This document shows positions 7,542 to 16,091 of a stretch of DNA of 33,796 nt, in pieces (positions within the stretch are counted from its first letter, which is position 1; each line of letters starts with the position of its first letter). The DNA is from Cyanobacteria bacterium DS2.3.42 (GTDB lineage: Bacteria; Cyanobacteriota; Vampirovibrionia; Obscuribacterales; Obscuribacteraceae). The position numbers and the translations under genes were made by a program. The stretch covers positions 1-33,796 of the forward strand of contig PNLN01000018.1 of the NCBI GenBank assembly GCA_013823055.1, written 5' to 3'. The notes beneath the pieces are model-generated. The model searched no databases, was not told the origin of the DNA, and saw only the letters and a list, made by a program, of their open reading frames with translations.

Positions 7542-9010
7542 GCAACCACCTTGTCGCGCAATGCGATTCGCTTCGCCACTGAAGCCCCCGAATGAAGTCC
7601 GCCTTCCATATACCCTTGAAACGCAAAGCTTGTATGTTCACCTGCGAAATGCAGACGTCCAAGTCCACCATAAAGTATTGGTCCCAGCGTAATAATCTGT
7701 CCAGGAGCCGGAGCTGAATAACCGGCTTGCGACCAGGGATCCGATGGCCAATCGACAAAAATGCCTTTGATAAAGTTTTGAGCGTAGCGTGGATAAATAC
7801 GCTCCAGCTCAAGAGCATAATGCGCCATTCTTTGATCGTGCGTCCAGCCTCTGCCCGTGTCGGCCGCGTTTCCTCCAGCAAAAACAGTCAGGCAAGCATG
7901 TCCTTCGCTTGATTGTTTGTCAGTTGCATCCCAGGTCTCGGCCACTGGTCCATCACTCAGAGAATTGGGTGAGAGATTATCCTGCTCCCAAAATCTGCTG
8001 CGCACTTCAGAGAGAAACTTCACTTGATTCGACATCTGCGGTGACAGCTGCGGCGGAAAAGGCGGAGTAAAAGTGATTCTCTTCCAGGTGCCTGGTGGCA
8101 CGCTCAGTATCACATCATCAGCTTCCAGAACTTCTCCGTTTGCAAGCTCTACCTTCACTTTATTGTCCAGCACATCCACAGCAGTAACAGGCATTTCCAA
8201 ACGAATACGCTGTCTTCCAATGGCATCCGCCAACTTCTCAGCTAATTGCTGATTACCGCCCTTGCAGCGATAGACTTCAGTGTCGGTCCAATATTTCTCG
8301 AGTCCGCCACCTTTGATAATACATAGGCGCCCGAGCAAACTTTCCCAGCCTGGGTCATTGGCATCAGATGATTCCGACAATCGAATCGCTCGCTTGCAAA
8401 GCTCTGAGCACTTGAGGTCGTCTATCCAATTGTCGACTGTCTTGTTGTCGAGGGCCAGCGCATTAGGACTTCGCCAGGGCTGAACAGGATCGATCTTTAA
8501 TGCCAGCGCGTTGTAAAGGTTCAGCTGCTCGTCGACTTCATGCCACAAATTTTCAGCCTCTTTAGGACTGAGCAACTTGCCACTGAAAAAACAAGGCTTG
8601 GCGCTGTCCGGGTAATCTGTGCGCTCCAGCATCTCCAACTTGAAGCGTTTCGCATAAGCCTGCCAGGTGGGGTGATTGGCGCCGATCAGCTCCGCTCCCG
8701 CTTCTACAGTTTTATCCCGGATGAAATCATAGAGGGTGTGGACGCGCCCACCGACTCGATCGCGCGCTTCCAAGACAGTCACGTCGTAGCCCACAGAAGA
8801 CAATTCGTACGCGGCTGCCAATCCCGAAAAGCCCGCACCTATAATGATTACACGCCTTCCGTCTTTGGCAAAACTAGTGGAGGGGAAGGTGTAGCTGAGC
8901 ATGAGCCCGGCTGCTGTTGCCATCATGCCCTTCAACATTTCTCGGCGCGAGAATCTCTCTTCCCTGGAAAGAAATCTCTGGCTGAGTTCTGAAACGAAAG
9001 AGCGTGACAT
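7538..9010 (-). CDS. Tat-exported FAD-dependent amine oxidase (flavin monoamine/L-amino-acid oxidase family)
   Basis: 490 aa from the ATG at 9010. Earlier in-frame GTG (9085) and ATG (9058) codons exist, but this start places the twin-arginine motif F-S-R-R-E-M-L-K at residues 20-27, followed by a hydrophobic stretch ending PSTSFA, a typical Tat signal. The FAD dinucleotide fold is [17 protein letters not shown]...[11 protein letters not shown] (residues 54-89) and the C-terminal FAD-binding block is [20 protein letters not shown]. These define the amine oxidase family, which oxidises amines or amino acids to imines, releasing H2O2 and ammonia. Export folded with its cofactor to the periplasm fits the Tat signal. 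It is translationally coupled to the serpin downstream. Substrate unknown. Confidence 0.87.
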   Translation of the reverse strand: MSRSFVSELSQRFLSREERFSRREMLKGMMATAAGLMLSYTFPSTSFAKDGRRVIIIGAGFSGLAAAYELSSVGYDVTVLEARDRVGGRVHTLYDFIRDKTVEAGAELIGANHPTWQAYAKRFKLEMLERTDYPDSAKPCFFSGKLLSPKEAENLWHEVDEQLNLYNALALKIDPVQPWRSPNALALDNKTVDNWIDDLKCSELCKRAIRLSESSDANDPGWESLLGRLCIIKGGGLEKYWTDTEVYRCKGGNQQLAEKLADAIGRQRIRLEMPVTAVDVLDNKVKVELANGEVLEADDVILSVPPGTWKRITFTPPFPPQLSPQMSNQVKFLSEVRSRFWEQDNLSPNSLSDGPVAETWDATDKQSSEGHACLTVFAGGNAADTGRGWTHDQRMAHYALELERIYPRYAQNFIKGIFVDWPSDPWSQAGYSAPAPGQIITLGPILYGGLGRLHFAGEHTSFAFQGYMEGGLHSGASVAKRIALRDKVVA

Positions 9011-9146
9011 GTTTCGCCGGTCCCCCACGGCAATGTTTTTAAGTGCCAAAACAAGCATACTAAAAACTTGCCACCTTTCCCGCACATCCAGACTGCTTGA
9101 CTAGGTGCCTCGATCAAAGGTAAGTTTGGATTTGGGAGGGGAATAC

Positions 9147-9347
9147 ATGAAGTTTTGGCGAACAGCGGAAATCATTGGTTCGATTGCACTTCTCGCTTGC
9201 GTAAGCGGTATCGTCTTGCTTGAATTGACTCGTCCCCTGCTTATTTCAGCCTTTCAAGAAATTGAGTCACACAACGTAGATGCATTTCTGAGCGGCCGAA
9301 CCAACACGTTTAAAGGTTTTGATTCAGCAAGATTGCCGCTGTACTAA
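9147..9347 (+). CDS. Small single-pass membrane protein, unknown function
   Basis: 66 aa from the ATG at 9147, chosen because GGGAGGGG lies 6 nt upstream, a near-perfect Shine-Dalgarno. The protein has one hydrophobic helix (about residues 9-27, IIGSIALLACVSGIVLLEL) after a short KFWR start, then a polar tail ending TFKGFDSARLPLY. It resembles no family I know. It lies alone on the plus strand between two minus-strand genes and its stop overlaps the stop of the MFS gene. The strong ribosome site and clean topology support a real gene. Confidence 0.6.
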   Translation: MKFWRTAEIIGSIALLACVSGIVLLELTRPLLISAFQEIESHNVDAFLSGRTNTFKGFDSARLPLY

Positions 9348-10567
9348 GTCTGCGCCGGATCAGCCGTTTGCAATACTGCATCTTTGGGTTTGACGAGAAA
9401 CATCGGCATACAGATGAAGAACAACACGCTCACGATCAGCAGAATATGAAGAAGCTGAAGGTGATGCGCTGAGTCGGTAACGACTTGTATGTAAGTATCG
9501 ACGCCGATCATTCCCAACGCATAAGCCAAATTATAAATGGCATAGGCGACGGCATACGATGATGAACCCCGCCTGTCAACTGCATCTCCGAGCTCTGCAG
9601 AAGTAGGATTGATAGTAAAAGCATAGGCAATGGTCACAAGGCACAGCACGGTGCCGGCTAAAAACAGATTTGGTGTGATCGCCAATAAAGGCAAGACTAT
9701 GGCAGTCATCCCAAGCCCGTAAGCTGTTGTTATGCGCACCCCGATGCGGTCTGTCACCCACCCAACCACCGGTGCCATGAATGCGTAGATGATGTTGGAA
9801 ACCGTGAACAAGGTGCCGACCATAGCTGGCGATGCGCTGGCAATTCTTATCGCATGCATCGGGAAAAGCGGCTCCATAAGAGCCCAACTGGCTGCGGCAA
9901 GAGCAACTGCAAATGCTGCCGACAGCACACTTTTATCGGTGACAATTCCCCGCAGCTCAGCAAAAGTGTCGCTCCAGGGCGGCTGCTGTGCAGGATTTGT
10001 ATTCTGAGGTGTAAATACAACGCGCAAAGCAATGTCAATTGCGACCAGTACAAAAGCAAACCAGAATGGCGCCAAATAGCCGTATTTGTCAAAAAGCTCG
10101 CCGCCGATAACCGGACCCAAGATGGAACCGGTCGTCGAACCAATCATGGCGTAGCCCATCGCTCGCACACGATCTTTAACGCAGTACTTAGCGACTAAGG
10201 CCAAACCGGCTGTCCAAGTGCACGCAGCTCCTGCACCTTGAAAAAACCTTGCGGCAAAAAGAATTTCTTGACTGGTGCCGATGGCAAAAAGAATTGCCGA
10301 TAGCCCCAGGAGCAATGCACCGATAACCATGGGGTTCCGCCTTCCCAGGCGATCCGTGACTATTCCCAATATAGGAGTGGCGATAAACATCCCCAGAGCA
10401 TAAGCACCATACAAGGTGCTGATGATATGCTCGTCTCTAATATGAGCAGGCGCCTCAGAGGTAAGAGGGCAACACATGTTGTAGAGAAACTCTTCGTTAA
10501 AGAGCGCAAAACAACAAACGAAAAGCACCATCCATTGATTTGATCGTAGTTTTTCGACCCAGCTCAT
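9344..10567 (-). CDS. MFS transporter, DHA1/VMAT-like drug or metabolite exporter
   Basis: 407 aa from the ATG at 10567; a TTG 11 codons earlier (10600) is in frame and neither start has a clear Shine-Dalgarno. About 12 membrane helices. Signatures: GIVTDRLGRRNPMVIG between helices 2 and 3, FFQGAGAACTWTAGLALVAK (helix 4, basic region), and GSTTGSILGPVIGGELFDKYG in helix 5, matching motif C of antiporter-type MFS exporters (drug:H+ and vesicular amine transporters). The cargo is therefore more likely exported than imported; it is unknown. It is unrelated to the sugar-type MFS at 5182. Its stop overlaps the stop of the small plus-strand gene. Confidence 0.8.
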   Translation of the reverse strand: MSWVEKLRSNQWMVLFVCCFALFNEEFLYNMCCPLTSEAPAHIRDEHIISTLYGAYALGMFIATPILGIVTDRLGRRNPMVIGALLLGLSAILFAIGTSQEILFAARFFQGAGAACTWTAGLALVAKYCVKDRVRAMGYAMIGSTTGSILGPVIGGELFDKYGYLAPFWFAFVLVAIDIALRVVFTPQNTNPAQQPPWSDTFAELRGIVTDKSVLSAAFAVALAAASWALMEPLFPMHAIRIASASPAMVGTLFTVSNIIYAFMAPVVGWVTDRIGVRITTAYGLGMTAIVLPLLAITPNLFLAGTVLCLVTIAYAFTINPTSAELGDAVDRRGSSSYAVAYAIYNLAYALGMIGVDTYIQVVTDSAHHLQLLHILLIVSVLFFICMPMFLVKPKDAVLQTADPAQT

Positions 10568-10725
10568 AAGCTTAGAAATTGATACACGAAAACCCGCCAA
10601 GAGACGGGCATTGTAGCGTGTTTAAAGAGCGATTTAAACGCCGCCAGTTCTTGATTTCCGAGCACAACGGCAACAGGCAGAGGCTGTCCACATTTGTCTT
10701 TGTTATTGCTTGGCTGATTAGTTGT

Positions 10726-11241
10726 CTAGATGTTTTTCCAAATTGAGTTGTAAACCTCAATTCCACCCAACCACACACTGCCTACACTGCCGCTGGGGTA
10801 GACGAAGACAAAATATTTATCCGATTCGGACCAGTTGCTGCCGGTTTCTTCGGTAGCGCTCATTAGCTTTGCAAATTCAAATGCATTCAATTGCTTGGAT
10901 TGACGGGCCAGAAGCGCCGGAACTCTAGCAGGGCTATTAGCCGCGGCCTCAAGCAACTGGCTTACTCTTGTAAAAATATCGGCCGGGACACTTGCAGGCT
11001 CTTTTGTGGAAACAGTCGCCCCTGCTACAGAAGTGGCAGAAGTCTGTACTCTTTCCTTTTCTGCAGATTCAAGCTTTGGAAGATTGGTCGCTGTAATGCG
11101 AGCAGAGTTCTTCTCTGCGGCGCCTTTACTCCAGTCGAACATCTCGGACAAAGTGTTGAGAGCATAACTGGTGTCAGACGCCTGGACGGAGGAAACCTGT
11201 GGCAACAAAGGGAGCGCAAGGCTGGGGGATACGGGGGTCAT
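10726..11241 (-). CDS. Hypothetical protein, copy 1 of a tandem paralogous pair
   Basis: 171 aa, ATG start with GGAGG 4-5 nt upstream. I do not recognise the family. The N-terminal half is Ser/Ala/Thr-rich and poorly ordered in appearance, with a MFDWSKGAAEK motif near residue 35. The C-terminal 85 residues look folded and match the neighbour at 11377-11847: RVPALLARQSKQLNAFEF...NW...KYFVFVYPSGSVGSVWLGG and EVYNS. No signal peptide or membrane helix. The two copies are adjacent, same strand, each with its own ribosome site, and downstream of the TPR gene. Confidence 0.7.
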   Translation of the reverse strand: MTPVSPSLALPLLPQVSSVQASDTSYALNTLSEMFDWSKGAAEKNSARITATNLPKLESAEKERVQTSATSVAGATVSTKEPASVPADIFTRVSQLLEAAANSPARVPALLARQSKQLNAFEFAKLMSATEETGSNWSESDKYFVFVYPSGSVGSVWLGGIEVYNSIWKNI

Positions 11242-11376
11242 TTCGCCTCCGAGAGCGGATCAATAATAGTAAGTTTCGGTCGACATCTATAGAAAACCAT
11301 TGCTTTATGTCAAAAAAGTGGCAGGCAGATGAAATGCGTGAAACTGGGGACAGGAGGCCAATGGGTTGTCGGAACG

Positions 11377-11847
11377 TTAGGATCTCCGGACAAGCGAACT
11401 ATAGACTTCAGCTCCGCCCAGCCAAACACTGCCTACCTCTCCATTTGGATATCTGAAAATATAGAAGCGCTCCTCGTCAAACCACTGGTTGCCGCGCTCT
11501 TCAAGGGCATTAATTAATCGAGTGAAGTCGAATTTGCCCAACAGTTTGGCTTCTTTGGCAAGTAGCTCCGGAACTCGAATCTTGCAGGCATGGGTCATAT
11601 TGACTAGCAGCTGTACTTTTTCGGCAAGTTGGGCCTTATTCAAAAACTGACTGCTGCAAAAACCATCAGCACATTCAACCGCCTTGGGTTCAGGCACTGA
11701 CTCAGACTTGACCGCAATTAAATTGGTGTAAGTGCGGTTGGCTTTGCTTTTGGTTGCTCCTTTGCTCCAATCCAGGGCGCCCAAATGAACGCTCAGCTTG
11801 TAGCTTACGGAGGCTTGTGACACAGGCATAACAGATGTGTGGTTCAT
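11377..11847 (-). CDS. Hypothetical protein, copy 2 of a tandem paralogous pair
   Basis: 156 aa, ATG start with AGGAG 8 nt upstream. It shares with the 171-aa neighbour a short ALDWSKGATK motif near residue 29 and the C-terminal domain: RVPELLAKEAKLLGKFDF...QWFDEERFYIFRYPNGEVGS, then VWLGGAEVYSS. It adds a Cys-containing middle (VECADGFCSSQF) absent from the other copy. Cytoplasmic by appearance. Function unknown; a small protein-binding domain is only a guess. It lies between the TPR gene (92 bp upstream) and copy 1 (135 bp downstream). Confidence 0.72.
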   Translation of the reverse strand: MNHTSVMPVSQASVSYKLSVHLGALDWSKGATKSKANRTYTNLIAVKSESVPEPKAVECADGFCSSQFLNKAQLAEKVQLLVNMTHACKIRVPELLAKEAKLLGKFDFTRLINALEERGNQWFDEERFYIFRYPNGEVGSVWLGGAEVYSSLVRRS

Positions 11848-11939
11848 GAGCCACTCCTGCTTAGAAGTTATAGGTGAGGGGGGTGCCTATATTAATACTG
11901 AAAATTAGTTACTAAGTAGTGACACGCTCAAACCAGCAA

Positions 11940-12851
11940 TCAAAGCTCGCGTGCTTTGGCTCTATCTCTTTTTGCCATTTCAGCATTGCCGAGTTTTTCG
12001 TAAATATGAGCTCGCTCCAAAAACATCGAGGAGGTGGGCATTTCTTTGATCACCAGATTCATGTCTGCAAGGGCATCTTTATCGCGCCCAAGCTTTGAAT
12101 AAATTCTTGCCCGCCCGAGCAATGCCATCTCATTGTCAGGACTTGCTACCAACACTTTCGAATACTCATCTATGGCTTCTTTCAGACGCCCGCCCAAAAC
12201 GTAGGCTTCCGCTTTCTTATCTGTCCAAGCAAAGCTTGGGCGAATGCGCTGAAGCCTGTCATAAAGTGCTACGGCCTCGTCAGTCCTTCCTGCACGTGCA
12301 TAAATGAGCGCACCGCCATCGATACTGTTGTAACTGGTTTTTGCATTGGGATTTAAGGCCTCGAACTTTTGCCACTCAACGAGCGCCTCCTTATCATGCT
12401 TTGTCTCACTGAGAATCAAAGCGCGTGACTTGTAGCAAAAAGGGTCAACCGATTTCTGAGCCACCGCCTTATCGAGCAGTGCCATTGCCTCTTTGAACTT
12501 GCCCATGCGAGCATAGATTTCAGCCAAGCCCTTGAGACAAGTGCTGTTATTTGGAGCCGCTTCGACAGCCTTCTTCGCGGCATCAAGTGCTTTTCCCATT
12601 TGGGTGCCGCTGAAATCCATGTCCATATAAACCTTGCTCAGCAATTGCCAGGCTTCCGCATCGCCAGGATCATTTCTGGTCATGCTTTCCAGCTCGAAGC
12701 GAACTGCCTCAGGCTTACCGCTCTTCAGATGGCGACGAATCTCGCGCATTCGCATCGAGTGAGCATCTTCAGGCTTATGTTTCTTAGCTTCAGAAATTTG
12801 AGTCAGAAAAAGCATAAGAAGAAAAGCGAGTGCAAACTTACTTGCCAACAT
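11940..12851 (-). CDS. Secreted/periplasmic tetratricopeptide-repeat protein
   Basis: 303 aa. The start is the ATG at 12851, which shares its A with the helicase TGA stop (TGATG), a 1-nt overlap that implies coupled translation. A signal peptide is clear: LASKFALAFLLMLFLTQISEA, cleaved after about residue 22. The rest is six to seven TPR units, for example NDPGDAEAWQLLSKVYMDMD, APNNSTCLKGLAEIYARMGK, SPDNEMALLGRARIYSKLGR and MFLERAHIYEKLGNAEMAKR. It should act as a protein-interaction scaffold outside the cytoplasm. Partner not identifiable from context. Confidence 0.85.
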   Translation of the reverse strand: MLASKFALAFLLMLFLTQISEAKKHKPEDAHSMRMREIRRHLKSGKPEAVRFELESMTRNDPGDAEAWQLLSKVYMDMDFSGTQMGKALDAAKKAVEAAPNNSTCLKGLAEIYARMGKFKEAMALLDKAVAQKSVDPFCYKSRALILSETKHDKEALVEWQKFEALNPNAKTSYNSIDGGALIYARAGRTDEAVALYDRLQRIRPSFAWTDKKAEAYVLGGRLKEAIDEYSKVLVASPDNEMALLGRARIYSKLGRDKDALADMNLVIKEMPTSSMFLERAHIYEKLGNAEMAKRDRAKAREL

Positions 12852-15181
12852 CAAAAGTCTTCTTTCACTTCATCACGCGACAGCAATCGCTCGGCTTGCA
12901 TAGCTAATTCCATGAATTTTTCAGGAACATTGGGAGCGCGAGTAAACTGGCGACAAAGATCGACTGTTCTTCTCAACGCTCTTACAACATCGCCTTCGTC
13001 GTATGTGGTGGCAAGCCGCATTTGATCCCAGGTGGCGCCGTGTGCCCACATTTCCGTCAGTCCGGCAAATGTCGGAGCGATAGAAATAGGAATGTCGACA
13101 TCAAAATCTCTCTGTGTACGATAAAGCTTGCGGCCAAGCTGTCCAACGTTATCGAAAGCCAACTCCGCTTCAGGGCTGACGCGCGTTCTAATCGGATCGT
13201 GCAGGCGACCTTCTTCAGTGACCAGCGCGGTCATCATGGCCGCAAACTGAGGAGCGGTCAGGTGATCGAGCAAACCGTTGATAGCAACTTCGCAAAGGAA
13301 GAGTTCGTTGCTACCCCGAATGGTCGCGGCCATCTGACCGTACTTGGTCGGTTTGTCGCCGTCCAGATAGCCTTTCAAACGCAAGATATCAGTGAGAGCA
13401 ACAAACGTGCGCCAGTATCTTGTGGTTTCTCTCTGAATTCTGCGATCGAATTCTTTGATTCGCCTATCCAATTGTTTTTCGCGCTCAGTCTGCTTGCTGC
13501 AAGGCTTTTGCACCGGACATCCATGGCAGGGCATCGCATAAGCTTCGGAAAGCAACCCGGAAATTTCTTCGCGAACACCGACAAGAGCTTCATCTGCCTG
13601 TGGATCGGCTTTCGTTTTTCCTGTTTTGAGCGCACGCTCCATAATCTTCAATTGCTTGTGTTTCGTCCTGATCGCTTCAAGACGTTTCGCATATAGCGGC
13701 AGGTCTCCGATAACATCGGGACAGAGTGGGTTCTTCAAACGTTCCAGTTCTTTTTCCCAACCCATCTTCTGCTCGTACAGAGGTTCCAACTGTTGATTGA
13801 TGAGAAATTGTCCAAAACTGCGTTCAATAAGATCGCGAGTTTCATCAAGCGTATGGCGCTCCAACAAATTGAGAACCATGCCATACGAAGGAGTGAAGCG
13901 GCTGGAGAGCGGATCTGCTTCCGCTGCGGCTAATTTCGCTGCGTCTTCTACACTTTCGAACGGATGGTGCAGAACGACCACATTGCCGACTTCGTCCATG
14001 CCTCGTCTGCCGGCCCGTCCGGACATCTGGAGAAACTCTGAGGCGCGCAATTGGCGGTGACCTTCATCGGCACGTTTGGAGATTGAACTGATAACAGTGG
14101 TGCGCGCAGGCATGTTGATGCCGGCAGCAAGAGTCTCGGTGGCAAACACTACCTTGAGCAAACCGCGGATAAAGAGCTTTTCCACCATCGCCTTCCAACT
14201 CGGCAGCATGCCCGCGTGGTGGACGGACATCCCTTCCAGAAGATATGGAAGGTGCGGGTGATTTCTTAAGTTGGGATGATCGTTAGTGAAACCGGCGACA
14301 GCCTTTTTCAGCTCCTCTTGCTCCTCTTTGGAGATGAGAGGAATGCCGCGCGCCTTTTTCATCGCTTCTTCGCAGCCACGTCTCGAGAAAAGAAAGTAAA
14401 TTGCAGGCAGCATATTGCGGGCCGACAGTTGTCCAAGCACATCGCCGGGATGCGCTCCCAAAGCCGGTACTGAGCGATGCTTACGATCCCGGTGCATTAC
14501 CTTCTTGTTGCCGAATCGGTTTTTCAGAAGAGTGTTGACGACTTTTCCGGGACTGAGCAGCGGATAAACCCGGCGATCGCCGAAGTAATAAAAACGCAGT
14601 GGTACTGGGCGGAAAGTCGAAAGAACCAAACCGGTCGGACCATGTGTTTCGTCGATCCATGTAGTTAGTTCGTCGGCATTGGCAATAGTCGCCGACAGCG
14701 CTACAAGCTGAATTTCCTTGGGCGCGTAAATGATCGACTCTTCCCACACGGTGCCGCGCTCGGGGTCATTCATATAGTGACATTCGTCCAAAACTACAGA
14801 AGACACGTCCTGCAAATTCCGACGCTTATCACCAAGGATGGTGCCGTACAACATGTTGCGGAAAACTTCGGTAGTCATTACAACCACCTGTCCATCACGA
14901 TTTATTGAAATATCGCCAGTCAGCAGACCGACTTTATCATCTCCGTACTTGGCTCTGAAATCGTGAAATTTCTGATTGGAAAGTGCTTTCAGCGGCGTTG
15001 TGTAATAACAACGCTTGTTCATGCTCAGAGATTGCTCGATGGCGAACTCGGCAATTACCGTCTTACCTGCGCCGGTAGGTGCGCAGACAACGACGCTCTT
15101 GCCTTCCTCAAGGTGCTTAATCGCCTCGAGCTGAAAATCATCGAGCTTAAAATCGAACAGATCGGTTGGGCTAAATTGCAC
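12851..15181 (-). CDS. Ski2-like DExH-box RNA helicase
   Basis: 776 aa. An in-frame stop lies 5 codons upstream, so the GTG at 15181 is the only sensible start. Superfamily 2 helicase motifs: Q-like FQLEAIKHL, Walker A APTGAGKT (34-41), DECH (132-135), SAT (163-165), FATETLAAGINMPAR (motif V), QMSGRAGRRGMD (motif VI, about 385-396). The C-terminal third fits the DSHCT-type helical region of Ski2/Mtr4 proteins. This architecture is common in cyanobacteria and in the plastid helicase ISE2, where it acts on RNA processing or turnover. A cysteine cluster C552-x2-C555-x5-C561 sits between the helicase core and C-terminal region and may bind metal. First gene of the operon helicase-TPR. Confidence 0.9.
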   Translation of the reverse strand: MQFSPTDLFDFKLDDFQLEAIKHLEEGKSVVVCAPTGAGKTVIAEFAIEQSLSMNKRCYYTTPLKALSNQKFHDFRAKYGDDKVGLLTGDISINRDGQVVVMTTEVFRNMLYGTILGDKRRNLQDVSSVVLDECHYMNDPERGTVWEESIIYAPKEIQLVALSATIANADELTTWIDETHGPTGLVLSTFRPVPLRFYYFGDRRVYPLLSPGKVVNTLLKNRFGNKKVMHRDRKHRSVPALGAHPGDVLGQLSARNMLPAIYFLFSRRGCEEAMKKARGIPLISKEEQEELKKAVAGFTNDHPNLRNHPHLPYLLEGMSVHHAGMLPSWKAMVEKLFIRGLLKVVFATETLAAGINMPARTTVISSISKRADEGHRQLRASEFLQMSGRAGRRGMDEVGNVVVLHHPFESVEDAAKLAAAEADPLSSRFTPSYGMVLNLLERHTLDETRDLIERSFGQFLINQQLEPLYEQKMGWEKELERLKNPLCPDVIGDLPLYAKRLEAIRTKHKQLKIMERALKTGKTKADPQADEALVGVREEISGLLSEAYAMPCHGCPVQKPCSKQTEREKQLDRRIKEFDRRIQRETTRYWRTFVALTDILRLKGYLDGDKPTKYGQMAATIRGSNELFLCEVAINGLLDHLTAPQFAAMMTALVTEEGRLHDPIRTRVSPEAELAFDNVGQLGRKLYRTQRDFDVDIPISIAPTFAGLTEMWAHGATWDQMRLATTYDEGDVVRALRRTVDLCRQFTRAPNVPEKFMELAMQAERLLSRDEVKEDF

Positions 15182-15317
15182 CTTGTTTAGTTGTCACCCC
15201 GAAGCTAACGGTTTTTTGCGACTTGCTTGAAGTATCGGCCATGGGCTTTTCCGAGGGGCAATCGGTTTGAATTGCTCTTGCCAGCGCATGCTTACCGGAA
15301 ACAAGTAATCATCATAG

Positions 15318-15323
15318 TATAAT
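15318..15323 (+). promoter_or_regulatory. -10 box (TATAAT) of tRNA-Pro
   Basis: A perfect TATAAT lies 22 nt before the tRNA 5' end, within an AT-rich stretch. The -35 is poor; TTACCG at 15292-15297 would need a 20-nt spacer. Position relative to the tRNA is as expected for a tRNA promoter. Confidence 0.5.
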
Positions 15324-15344
15324 TGCGTCCAGAAGATTGCGTTG

Positions 15345-15419
15345 CGGGACGTGGCGCAGGGGTAGCGCGCACCTTTGGGGTGGGTGAGGCCGGAGGTTCG
15401 AATCCTCTCGTCCCGACCA
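15345..15419 (+). tRNA. tRNA-Pro (anticodon GGG), CCA encoded
   Basis: A full cloverleaf folds by hand. Acceptor stem CGGGACG/CGTCCCG (7/7), D stem GCGC/GCGC, anticodon stem CACCT/GGGTG (with a T-G closing pair), loop TTGGGGT giving anticodon GGG with G37, T stem GGAGG/CCTCT, T loop TTCGAAT, discriminator A and genomic CCA. The C1-G72 end pair, the D arm and the T arm match bacterial tRNA-Pro closely. It reads CCC and CCU codons. Confidence 0.95.
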
Positions 15420-15429
15420 ATTTCTTTGC

Positions 15430-15455
15430 GGGCGATGCGTGGCATCGCCCCTACA
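15430..15455 (+). repeat. Palindromic repeat unit, GAT variant
   Basis: A 26-bp copy of the unit found at 4298 and 4430: stem GGGCGATGC / GCATCGCCC, loop GTG, tail CCTACA. Relative to the canonical unit, stem position 7 is T instead of C and its partner, position 15, is A instead of G; the third change is in the loop. The paired change keeps the hairpin perfect. It starts 10 nt after the tRNA CCA. Confidence 0.85.
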
Positions 15456-15468
15456 ACTTTAATGCGAA

Positions 15469-15478
15469 GCATCGCCCC
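15469..15478 (+). repeat. Partial palindromic repeat unit
   Basis: GCATCGCCCC matches the right arm of the GAT-type unit next to it. The left arm is lost, so this is a decayed or truncated copy between two complete ones. Confidence 0.5.
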
Positions 15479-15492
15479 AATCGTTTTTGACA

Positions 15493-15518
15493 GGGCGACG
15501 CATGGCGTCGCCCCTACA
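15493..15518 (+). repeat. Palindromic repeat unit, canonical
   Basis: Identical over 26 bp to 4430-4455 (stem GGGCGACGC / GCGTCGCCC, loop ATG, tail CCTACA), 11 kb away. Identity at that distance shows recent spread or conversion. Confidence 0.9.
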
Positions 15519-15540
15519 GCTCTCGGCTGAGCACCTAAAC

Positions 15541-15927
15541 TCAAACCCGGGCTCGGCGGCGCAATCTGACAGTAGCAAGGCGATTCGGGCAGTCACCCGG
15601 TTGAGCATTGGCCTCAATAGAGAACGGCAAATTGGGCGAAAACTGCTCTATTTCTTGAATCGCTGGAGCCGGCTGCTGCGGCTCCTTTTCAGGAATCGGA
15701 GGAAACTCCGCAATAGTTGTACTCTTCTGCTCTCTGACAAATTGCGGATGCGCCAAGTTGGCAAGAGAATTGATTGTGTTGGTTTGACGCCGACCCATCT
15801 CTATAGAATGGATAGTGTCAAAGCATGGATTTAGATGCACGAAAGCTCGCAGCTTGAGCTTAATGATGGCCTTTATGTGGCTATCCAAATGCTCAAGAGC
15901 AATCGTAGATTCGCCGCCTGTCGGCAT
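15541..15927 (-). CDS. Hypothetical protein
   Basis: 128 aa from the ATG at 15927, chosen because GTGAGGA lies about 7 nt upstream; the frame opens earlier at a GTG without a ribosome site. Not recognised. The N-terminal 60 residues look helical (STIALEHLDSHIKAIIKLKL), followed by a Pro/Glu-rich linker (FPPIPEKEPQQPAPAI) and a basic end (ATVRLRRRARV). No signal or membrane helix. It stands alone between the repeat cluster and the sigma-factor gene. The clear ribosome site and a possible promoter upstream support it, but it could be a remnant. Confidence 0.5.
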   Translation of the reverse strand: MPTGGESTIALEHLDSHIKAIIKLKLRAFVHLNPCFDTIHSIEMGRRQTNTINSLANLAHPQFVREQKSTTIAEFPPIPEKEPQQPAPAIQEIEQFSPNLPFSIEANAQPGDCPNRLATVRLRRRARV

Positions 15928-16023
15928 TATCTGTTCCTCACCCAAAATGTAGTAAAAGTGGTTCTGCTGGATATACGGCACAGGGACTGCGTTTTAATCT
16001 AATTCCGCGCCCTTAAACGCCAA

Positions 16024-16051
16024 ATGTTAGCAGGGATTAAAAGGTAGTCAA
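16024..16051 (-). promoter_or_regulatory. Possible sigma-70-type promoter of the hypothetical gene at 15541-15927
   Basis: Reading the minus strand: TTGACT (16051-16046), 16-nt spacer, TAACAT (16029-16024). Four of six -10 bases and five of six -35 bases match consensus. It would give a leader of about 90 nt. Confidence 0.35.
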
Positions 16052-16091
16052 ATCTTGACAACAAGGTGGATTCAAAGAATTAACTTCGAGC

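Noticed and set aside
10572-10778. 68-codon minus-strand frame between the MFS gene and the hypothetical pair
   Set aside because: Overlaps the end of the 171-aa gene in another frame and has no ribosome site.
13022-13696. 224-codon plus-strand frame opposite the helicase
   Set aside because: Antisense shadow of a clearly conserved helicase.
15430-15518. Palindromic units after tRNA-Pro considered as a CRISPR array or a tRNA terminator
   Set aside because: Units are hairpins with irregular, short spacing and also occur 11 kb away in inverted orientation; there is no regular spacer and no T-run.
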